Shown piece after piece: positions 30,984 to 35,083 of a stretch of DNA of 35,083 bases. Location: the NCBI GenBank assembly GCA_018398765.1, contig JAHBMJ010000806.1:5001-40083 (forward strand), read 5' to 3'. A model generated the notes under the pieces. It worked only from the letters and a program-made list of their open reading frames with translations. It ran no database searches and was not told the origin of the DNA. Every line of letters starts with the position of its first letter. The stretch's first letter is position 1. Source of the DNA: Chromera velia. Taxonomy: Eukaryota; Sar; Chromeraceae. Both the position numbers and the translations under genes were made by a program.

Positions 30984-32947
30984 TCCACTGTCTCTCGAAG
31001 CACGGCGTTTCGACAGTCTCTCCAAAGAGGCAATGGGGGGGGGCTCTTTTCCCCTCGTCCGGTTCCCCCCCCCCCCCGCCTCGCACACATGGGGCGAACA
31101 TAGAGACTGCTGACGAAAACCACACTTAGACAGAAACCTCCAGAGATCGAAAGAAACCCTCGGCTTGCAGAGGAAACACCACAAATGAATTAGATCCAAG
31201 AAACCCATCATGGCCGTTCAATTCTTCTTTTTTTCTTCCTTCCTTCTGCCGATTGGCTGGCGTGTTGGCCGACCTGCATCCACGCTGAAAGGAATGCAAG
31301 GATCTCCTCAAATCGGAACTCGCGTTGCTCTGGAAACTGTTGTCTCAAAACGGCTCGTGCGAGTGCCTGCACAATCAGAGGACAAATTCGATCATCACAT
31401 TGGGTCTGTCGGTCTCTGTCTTTTTCTCTCTGTCTGGCATCAATTGTCTGAGAAGAGAGTCCAATTTCCATCTTCGTCAGGTCCCCTCTGTCTGTCCGAC
31501 TTTGTTTACGCGTCTGACTACCACAGAGGCTTGCTCATTTGCGCATTTCAGTCTTGTTTCTGCTTTCCTTCCATGCACTGATTGGTCGAGAAGATCGAAA
31601 TTTCCCATAAGGGAAAGTAGACGGCCACTGGCAGAACAGCTCCAAATTTACAGACGGCAAGTCCCCAGATCACCAAAAGTTCAAGAAGAACGGCAGTAGA
31701 AGCGAAAAAGTAGAAGGAATAAGCAATTCCAGTAGACCAATCGTTGAAAATCTTTCTTTTCTTCCTCACGGTGGATGGAAGGATCCTGGAAGCTCACCCT
31801 GCTTTCCTGGTCTCTCTCTCGTTGAGAAAGAGTCACAGCTATATCCACTGCACCTTCAAAGGTCACCTGCAAAAAAAAGACGGGTTTCACAGTACACAGG
31901 CAGACCAAATATTCGATGGCGGGCTCTCCTTTGGCACCTTCATTTGGGTCCCGAAGACGTCCGCCGAGCGAAGGAAGAAACGAGGATTGCGGAAAGTGGA
32001 GGACAACCAGAAAGGAGAATAAGAAATGGGAGGGGAGCGGATGAAATGGGAGGGAGGGGAAAAGCACGTCAAGAGCAGAAGAAGCCAATTCTGTCAGGAG
32101 AACGCAATGAAGGTGGAAGAATCGCAACCGACAAAAGCGAAGCACAAGGAATCCTCAATTCTGACCATGTCTTTTTCGAAGTCTGCTGTTCTCCCCCCTG
32201 GCTTCTTCCCAGCTCTCCCGCACCTCCGGTCAAAGTGCTCGAAGAGTCTCTTCAGAGCTTCACCAAAGGGTGCAGAGGCAACCGCACCCTCAAGGAAAGC
32301 GTCAAAATCGATTTGCCACGACACGCCCATTCCCTCTTCCACATCCGAAGCGACACCGTCGTCTGCGATCGAAACCTCAAAATCCAAAGAGGGGCCTGTG
32401 GGAGCCTTCGCGTCTGCTGTGTCTTCTTTTTCCTCCTCATTTCTGTTCATCAAGTCACTAATGGCACTCTTTGCAGTTCGGTAGACGGTTGCGGTGATGT
32501 GGAAGATCGCCTCGTCCCCCTCTGCACAACAGACGGACCCCACCATGCCATGCAGGTCGGCATCCGAAACAAAGCCGTCATCGTTGGTGTCGGCGTGGCT
32601 GAAGATGGCTAAGAGCTTCCATTCGGTGTCCTGTGGGATTCCCAAAACCGCCGCTCCCGTCTTCCTCTTCCCGAACGCCTTGCGTTTCTCTAAGCAGCCC
32701 TGATAAGACACGCAAGCAGATGAGCATATGAACAACGTGAAGTCGAGGGGGGGACCAAAGTCAGAGGAAGAAGCACACCCAGACTCGAGAAGATATGAGA
32801 TATGAGAATGCAATACAACTTGTAACCGGCATTGTACAAAGAGTTGAAGCCATCTGCTGAAGACAAGAACGACAGACAAACCTTTTGGAAGTAGAAGGGC
32901 CCATCTGGTCGAAACACAACGTGGTTACGACGTAGAAAGAAAGACAT
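13652..32947 (-). CDS. CLU: Giant EF-hand-CLU fusion: clustered mitochondria (CLUH) homologue with N-terminal EF-hand region (21+ exons)
   Basis: CLU/CLUH proteins bind mRNAs for mitochondrial proteins and keep mitochondria dispersed; they act in the cytosol. Exons (high to low): 32947-32882, 32699-32166, 31866-31798, 31447-31274, 30809-29985, 29649-29479, 29283-29117, 28719-28638, 28147-27741, 27524-27408, 26600-25731, 25268-20593 (probably minus intron 23404-23297), 20467-about 20022, 19905-19637, 19326-18736, 18496-18407, 18136-18048, 17855-17242, 16982-16690, 16353-16044, 15718-13652 (TAA). Phases agree throughout except at exons 13/14, giving about 4,270 residues. The ATG at 32947 sits in AAAATG context, with no upstream ATG in frame. 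The first 1,200 or so residues hold EF-hands; the CLU core starts near residue 2,270, followed by TPRs. Family CLU proteins are about 1,300 residues. A split into two genes cannot be fully excluded without RNA. Confidence 0.8.
16044..16982 (-). CDS. CLU: CLU gene exons 19-20: helical TPR region
   Basis: Exon 19 (16982-16690) starts VRPYLYAFWAASAS after a CCCTTCAG acceptor. Its second half (LPVAVRKHWEAAARAVGFHW) has TPR-like helix spacing. Exon 20 (16353-16044) has QWVATVEILGSALERALYL, then HPRLSSLLREQAMCRLALA and LRLAIAALDEASKA. This Ala/Leu spacing and the H-P helix cap are typical of kinesin-light-chain-type TPRs at the C-terminus of CLU proteins. Intron 16689-16354 (336 nt) shows nothing recognisable. 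Confidence 0.75.
17242..19326 (-). CDS. CLU: CLU gene exons 15-18: CLU C-domain to TPR start
   Basis: Exon 15 (19326-18736) completes GLNSR-ALGILANRARTS and LLVTEVVGRVGKRLLQHH, matching the CLU pattern G-(I/L)-N-x-R-x-L-G followed by the E-x-x-x-R-x-x-K helix. A charged insert follows. Exon 16 (18496-18407) encodes LNLFNLLLGNSTEADVFW, the CLU N-L-x-x-G-N-S...FW block. Exon 17 (18136-18048) continues CAERFGLHSCHVKRR. Exon 18 (17855-17242) has ILRLWIMQHHCGAEFF and LTPAEIRGWRPVVKRAV, like the CLU segments around CLKTGIQ and D-I-x-x-x-x-PVVK. Phases agree through all four exons. Introns 19636-19327 (310 nt), 18735-18497, 18406-18137 and 18047-17856. The GTCAGT donor is reused twice. Confidence 0.85.
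17856..18047 (-). other. CLU intron 17, stop-free and a multiple of three (192 nt)
   Basis: Donor GTGG|GTCAAG, acceptor CCGTCTTTCAG. The 64 codons are open in the gene's frame and would translate to a Leu-Ser and Val-Cys repeat from the microsatellite. The intron call rests on the repeat content and on how cleanly LQVG joins KTETSILRLW. Confidence 0.7.
17909..17964 (-). repeat. (CT)n-(GT)n microsatellite in CLU intron 17
   Basis: On the transcribed strand about 14 CT units pass directly into about 13 GT units, about 53 nt upstream of the acceptor of exon 18. Same order and strand as the array in ATG2 intron 7. Confidence 0.95.
19637..20467 (-). CDS. CLU: CLU gene exons 13-14 (internal junction unresolved)
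   Basis: Exon 13 opens after TTTCTCTTCGCAG with VFAPFRAVSLDSSG and includes RVYPRDG and VHLRPLAV, resembling the CLU block that runs from R-x-x-P-x-D to LR-x-E-L-V. Exon 14 encodes FLTDFLTKMVLSSVLSLPES and REVGRVIHSFGLNS, the CLU block just before G-x-N-x-R-x-L-G. The two are in different frames, so an intron must lie between. The acceptor GTTTGCGACAG at 19906 (exon start 19905) fits phase 0. The donor may be at 20021 (ACG|GTCAAC, 116-nt intron, keeps the PRD block) or 20264 (CAG|GTGGGA, 359-nt intron, removes it). A sequencing frameshift is a third possibility. Confidence 0.55.
20593..25268 (-). CDS. CLU: CLU gene exon 12: EF-hand-like repeats joined to the CLU core in one 4.7-kb exon
   Basis: The 5' part (about 25200-23200) has several degenerate EF-hand units: ATELFDFFRSGNTG with SREDFERVL, FKWLDKRDVERVSAIDFYPL, and RGRSNTKGGFSFRDFLV. 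A Lys/Arg/Glu-rich charged linker follows (about 22700-22050). The 3' part carries CLU core similarity. SSDWQSLFLDSLHRAQ (about 21830) is like the CLU D-W opening. LQISTEFSAAATQAAVSVV (about 21610-21555) is like the CLU DF-x-AA-x-x-GA block. LVDFKSFRVFVRPLLPA (about 20828-20778) is like VVDYRGYRV...PG. EF-like and CLU parts in one exon are the strongest argument for a real fusion. A 108-nt stop-free intron (23404-23297) is probably hidden inside. Confidence 0.75.
23297..23404 (-). other. Probable stop-free 108-nt intron inside CLU exon 12
   Basis: On the minus strand, AAAAGA|GTGTGT opens and a pyrimidine-rich tail ending GCATCTCAG closes a 36-codon stretch. Removing it joins ARAVKR to HNVKELFCRLGL, restoring a continuous EF-hand-like helix. 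Keeping it inserts a Leu/Ser/Pro string. Length is a multiple of three with no stop, so retention would stay in frame. Confidence 0.55.
25731..26600 (-). CDS. CLU: CLU gene exon 11: canonical EF-hand
   Basis: Begins ELYDLLLARFGRKRRN, continuing the exon 10 helix. It contains a basic Lys/Arg patch, then FVVYILFTRLDHDSDGF, the best EF-hand in the gene (loop DHDSDGFVRLPD, residues about 1046-1057, bases 26077-26042) with incoming and outgoing helices. A second half with GVDFNDFLSASSR and GWLTSILTDWRQLL completes the pair. The donor ACCG|GTGGGT (phase 2) was chosen among three overlapping GTs because only it matches exon 12. The next intron is 25730-25269 (462 nt). Confidence 0.7.
26042..26077 (-). 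other. Canonical EF-hand loop 2 coding segment
   Basis: Twelve codons encode DHDSDGFVRLPD: Asp at 1, 3 and 5, Gly at 6, Val at 8, Asp at 12. Flanking helices (LFVVYILFTRL before, LLDWLEIL after) have the expected hydrophobic spacing. Confidence 0.9.
26601..27407 (-). other. CLU intron 10 (807 nt), no recognisable content
   Basis: Longest intron in the window. Donor GTCAGT and acceptor CACCCTGCAG join two half codons into GAT, giving GKDELYDLLLARFG. A stop-free run of 197 codons lies in the sense direction (27368-26775), but its translation is unlike any conserved segment and it is not needed for phase continuity. Confidence 0.6.
27408..29649 (-). CDS. CLU: CLU gene exons 6-10: short exons with EF-hand-like segments
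   Basis: Exon 6 (29649-29479) ends TTTCG|GTAGGT. Exon 7 (29283-29117) was placed with an AAG acceptor because only this start keeps phase 0 in and phase 2 out; the tempting CTGCAG at about 29158 gives no usable frame. Exon 8 (28719-28638) encodes an EF-like helix-loop, LFEALDSQRKGMLTVE. Exon 9 (28147-27741) is mostly Gly/Ser-rich with a TALWTAFEAAARQEER helix. Exon 10 (27524-27408) encodes AQKTLRALGMRFSDEDFEQ, typical of the second half of a degenerate EF-hand pair, and ends at GA|GTCAGT. Introns are 195-490 nt with nothing recognisable in them. They are 29984-29650, 29478-29284, 29116-28720, 28637-28148 and 27740-27525. Confidence 0.6.
29985..32947 (-). CDS. CLU: CLU gene exons 1-5: EF-hand and coiled-coil N-terminus
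   Basis: All four junctions are phase 0. Exon 1 (22 codons) begins MSFFLRRNHVVF. Exon 2 has a canonical EF-hand loop, DTNDDGFVSDAD (residues about 59-70), with Asp/Asn/Asp at 1, 3 and 5, Gly at 6, and Asp instead of Glu at 12. It is preceded by a WKLLAIF helix. A second EF-like unit is spread over the end of exon 2 and exons 3-4 (ALKRLFEHFD, then VTFEGAV, then FRFEEILAFL). Exon 5 (30809-29985) encodes SLEDFFSAIDGF, then a Lys/Glu/Gln coiled coil (about 30700-30590), then an Ala-rich helical part with RITSKDLVMAAR. Introns: 182, 299, 350 and 464 nt. The last is largely microsatellite, and its acceptor directly abuts (GT)n. Confidence 0.7.
30813..30980 (-). repeat. Compound CT/GT/GA microsatellite in CLU intron 4
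   Basis: Read on the transcribed strand, the array is (CT)n, (GT)n, GTGA units, (GA)n, then GT and GA blocks separated by GTGCATGCGT. It ends in (GT)n GCAG, which is the acceptor of exon 5 (exon start 30809). It fills over a third of the 464-nt intron 31273-30810. Confidence 0.95.
31065..31077. repeat. 13-base C homopolymer in CLU intron 4
   Basis: A run of thirteen C (G on the transcribed strand), about 85 bp from the compound microsatellite. A short run of nine G lies at about 31035-31043. There is no coding consequence. Confidence 0.8.
32556..32591 (-). other. Canonical EF-hand loop 1 coding segment
   Basis: Twelve codons encode DTNDDGFVSDAD. Side-chain ligands are expected at loop positions 1, 3 and 5 (D, N, D) with Gly at 6 and a hydrophobic residue at 8. 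Position 12 is Asp, which weakens but does not exclude Ca2+ binding and can favour Mg2+ (family knowledge). A WKLLAIF helix precedes it and an LHGMV helix follows. Confidence 0.85.
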
Positions 32948-33302
32948 TTTGAAGAGGGACACCGTGAACTCGGACAAGATGTATGTCACTGCACTTCACT
33001 CAGTCTGCTGGGAACCCGTACCCCTGTGTCCTCTTCTTAGATCTTTCTGCAGGCCCGAGCAAAGAGAGAGGAGAATGCAACACAATGACAAATGCAAGGC
33101 CCAGAGACCGCGCAATATCGCAGTGTTCGAGCGAAGTCAAGAGGCCAGTGCCAGCTTGTTGTTTCTCCTACACATGGAAGTGATGTTTGGTGGTCAGTGG
33201 TCACAGGATGTCGATCAGATCGAGTCACACGAGTGAGAAGATTGGGATCTTTTGGGGTGTTGTACAATTGAGCGAGAGGTGTATATATGAGAGGTGTTGC
33301 AT

Positions 33303-33430
33303 ATGCATGTTGCACATGCACATGCACGCAAATGCATGGGTGCAAGATGGGCGCATGCAAGAAATGCGTGGGCGCGCGACCGCGCGCGATATCGCCATGC
33401 ATGCATGCACGCAGACTGCATATGCGCATG
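33303..33430. promoter_or_regulatory. Cluster of TGCATGC and GTGCA/TGCAC motifs (AP2-like sites)
   Basis: ATGCAT at 33303 and 33332, GCATGC at 33353, two overlapping TGCATGCA at 33398-33409, TGCAC at 33311, 33317 and 33323, GTGCA at 33340, and a CATATG/GCGCATG pair near 33419-33430. A GC-rich near-palindrome (GGGCGCGCGACCGCGCGCGAT) lies at about 33370-33390. TGCATGC and GTGCA are known recognition cores of ApiAP2 transcription factors in Plasmodium and Toxoplasma (established knowledge); use here is inferred. Confidence 0.6.
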
Positions 33431-33438
33431 ATGATGAC

Positions 33439-33469
33439 TGATGCAGACATGATGCAGACTGATGCAGAC
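33439..33469 (+). repeat. Short tandem repeat, three copies of TGATGCAGAC
   Basis: Exact copies at 33439-33448, 33450-33459 and 33460-33469, with one extra base between the first two. It lies between the TGCATGC cluster and the start codon at 33709. Confidence 0.9.
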
Positions 33470-33688
33470 TGAGCTGCGTTTCAGAGCACTGCATAGCACT
33501 GCCACTTCTGGGAGTCAGTGGGTCCGAGATTATGCAATCAGAGCATCACTGGCTGCTTTGGACCCCTCGTTTCACAGCCCGACACACTGAATAGAGGAAG
33601 AGGCTAGCTACTGCCACGCATCGCGTGTTTCCGTCTGAAACCTCCCGTTGAAATCTGAGAGACAGAAAGGAGACGTCGTTCGCTTCTT

Positions 33689-33696
33689 CTATATAA
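33689..33696 (+). promoter_or_regulatory. TATA-like element TATATAAG just upstream of the ATG
   Basis: Matches a TATA box but sits only about 13-20 nt before the ATG at 33709. With usual TATA spacing, transcription would begin after that ATG and favour the Met at 33757. It may equally be chance. Confidence 0.3.
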
Positions 33697-33708
33697 GCCG
33701 CCATCAAC

Positions 33709-34080
33709 ATGGATTGCAGGCAGCCCATGCACGCACCTCCTATTCCTCCTCCCTCTATGGCGTCTCAAAAAGTTGCTGAGCAAATGCAACAGCTGCAACA
33801 GCTGGAAAGCGTGGAGGGACGAATTCGTCGACTGCTGGATGCAGTCGGAAACGAAAGGAAGGTCCTGGAGTCTGTGATAGAACAGGGGGGCGAGACGTCA
33901 GCAGACGAAGCAGCCGCAGCCACCAGACTTGCTTGTCTTCGGGAGGCCTTTTTTTCTTTGAAGGCGACCATGGTGGCTTCCAACGTGATGACAGAGGAGC
34001 TGCAGGCCTTTGACGCGTTGACAGAGAAGGTGACGGCGGTTGAGAACCTCTTGCGACAACCGAGAGAGAGAGCCGACTGA
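33709..34080 (+). CDS. Small all-helical protein, possible Mediator subunit 11
   Basis: Single exon of 123 residues: ATG at 33709 (ATCAACATGG, good eukaryotic context), stop TGA at 34078-34080. After a Pro-rich start come VAEQMQQLQQLESVEGRIRR and LLDAVGNERKVLESVIEQ, an Ala-rich helix, LREAFFSLKATM, and a final helix ending ENLLRQ. No signal peptide or membrane segment. The order of a leucine-spaced helix (L-x-x-x-E-x-x-I), a short gap, and two more helices is reminiscent of Med11, a Mediator head subunit of similar size. Similar small coiled-coil families (BLOC-1 subunits, prefoldin-like) cannot be excluded. A second Met at codon 17 (33757) is an alternative start if the nearby TATA-like element is real. 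Confidence 0.6.
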   Translation: MDCRQPMHAPPIPPPSMASQKVAEQMQQLQQLESVEGRIRRLLDAVGNERKVLESVIEQGGETSADEAAAATRLACLREAFFSLKATMVASNVMTEELQAFDALTEKVTAVENLLRQPRERAD

Positions 34081-34790
34081 ATCACCGTGCGCACGACTCG
34101 GGTACAGATTGGTAGCCCTCTGCCTCCCGTAGCCTGTCTAAGTAGGGACTCTATTGTCGCTGTATTGTTCGTTTAGACGCCATTCGTCTCGCACTTCTCG
34201 AATGCTGAAGGTCTTCGCGCATTGATCAGGTTATTAAGTCAATTCCCTCCTGGGCTCTCCCAGACGGCTGGAAAGCAGGACGGGCGATGAGGGCGAGGCT
34301 GCCTAGAGCTGGCCGTTGATGATTGATCAAATAAGAAGGGGGGACGGGACGTTCTTGTGCAAGCTTCTTCGGCAGTAACCAAAAGACTTTTTCGTCTTTG
34401 ACGAAACGAGAAAACTAAGAGACGGAAACCTCTCTACTGATCCGGCTACCCATCTGTCCACCCATTCATCGATTGAGCTATCTTGCTTGGTCTCGTCCAA
34501 TCCTTTCCTGACCGTGTCTGCGTTTGTACAGGCAGTTTCTGTCCACTGATTAAATGCCTTTCTATGTGTCTATTGATAGGAAGAAGACATGTCTCTTTTG
34601 CACAAAGAAAGAAGATCAGAACTCATGTACATGCCCTCATCTGTCACTTGGTGTGTCTGTATACCTGTCCTCCCATTGTTTTGCCCTTTCTGCCTCTGAA
34701 AGAGAATGGAAAAGAAGAGATTTGGATGAAAAGACGTTGAGTCCGTCGGCCTGTCTTCCTGTTTTTTCTGCCTGCCTGTCTGCCTGCCTG

Positions 34791-34792
34791 CT

Positions 34793-34824
<32 letters not shown>

Positions 34825-34855
34825 TCTCGCGCGCTCTCTCTCTCTCCCCCTCTCG

Positions 34856-34906
<51 letters not shown>

Positions 34907-34936
34907 TGTGTGTGTGTGTGCGTGTGTGTGTATGTA

Positions 34937-34969
<33 letters not shown>

Positions 34970-34988
34970 TGTCTGTGTGTTTGTGTGT
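34791..34988 (+). repeat. (CT)n-(GT)n compound microsatellite
   Basis: About 85 nt of CT units with a few interruptions pass directly into about 110 nt of GT units with GTAT and GTCT variants. Same order (CT then GT on the plus strand) as the sense-strand arrays in introns of ATG2 and CLU. It is flanked upstream by CCTG/TCTG units. Confidence 0.95.
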
Positions 34989-35052
34989 CAAGAAGAAAGA
35001 AAAAAACCGAAGAGAATGAAGAAAGAGAAAAAGGAAAAGAAAAGACGATACA

Positions 35053-35083
<31 letters not shown>
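35053..35083 (+). repeat. (TCTG)n tetranucleotide repeat at window end
   Basis: More than seven perfect TCTG units run to the last base, so the full length is unknown. Confidence 0.95.

Larger units (their letters stand above)
32948..33708. promoter_or_regulatory. Divergent promoter region between CLU and the small helical gene
   Basis: This 761-bp spacer separates two start codons pointing away from each other, so it must hold at least the core promoters of both. No ORF in it has coding character. It contains a TATATATG stretch near 33281-33288, the TGCATGC/GTGCA cluster at 33303-33430, a 10-bp tandem repeat at 33439-33469, and TATATAAG at about 33689-33696. Transcription start sites are not visible from sequence. 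Confidence 0.7.
34081..35083. other. 3' flank of the small gene, no gene recognised
   Basis: About 1 kb after the stop codon with stops in all frames and no conserved ORF. It holds a perfect small inverted repeat, TTCGTC-TTT-GACGAA, near 34391-34405, two TGATCA palindromes (34225 and 34324), and then two microsatellite blocks. The 3' UTR presumably occupies the first part, but no certain polyadenylation signal is visible. Confidence 0.6.

Overview
The window reads as nuclear DNA of a protist with intron-rich genes, most likely a chromerid alga such as Chromera velia or another alveolate (inference). Supporting signs are standard GT-AG introns of about 0.1-0.8 kb, very large proteins with long low-complexity inserts, introns full of (CT)n/(GT)n microsatellites, and a promoter packed with TGCATGC/GTGCA motifs of the kind bound by apicomplexan-type AP2 factors. 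No bacterial operon features, tRNA, rRNA, CRISPR array or recognisable transposase was seen.

Three genes can be supported. (1) Positions 1-12511 (+) hold the 3' part, nine exons, of a giant ATG2 homologue, the autophagy lipid-transfer protein. The 5' end lies outside the window. The conserved ATG2 blocks are in exons 5-9, and the rest is mostly divergent, acidic and glycine/serine-rich sequence. (2) Positions 13652-32947 (-) hold one very large gene with at least 21 exons that I could chain by splice phase, except at one junction. Its 3' half encodes a CLU/CLUH (clustered mitochondria) protein: CLU core, the G-N-R-x-L-G block, the N-L-x-x-x-x-G-N-S...F-W block, and kinesin-light-chain-like TPRs. 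Its 5' half encodes a long N-terminal extension with canonical and degenerate EF-hands. An EF-hand-CLU fusion of about 4,270 residues is not an arrangement I recognise and is the main discovery candidate. (3) Positions 33709-34080 (+) hold a small intronless helical protein, possibly Mediator subunit 11.

Layout: ATG2 (+) and CLU (-) converge on a 1.1 kb spacer, of which about 12640-13615 is a strikingly AT-rich island with degenerate repeats, unlike anything else in the window. CLU (-) and the small gene (+) diverge from a 0.76 kb shared promoter carrying the TGCATGC cluster and a short tandem repeat. After the small gene, 34081-35083 has no supportable gene and ends in microsatellites.

The two big genes belong to organelle and membrane homeostasis: ATG2 feeds lipid to autophagosomes, and CLU controls mitochondrial distribution and translation of nuclear-encoded mitochondrial mRNAs. 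They are converging neighbours with no sign of co-regulation. All exon borders were set by eye from splice consensus, phase and family similarity.
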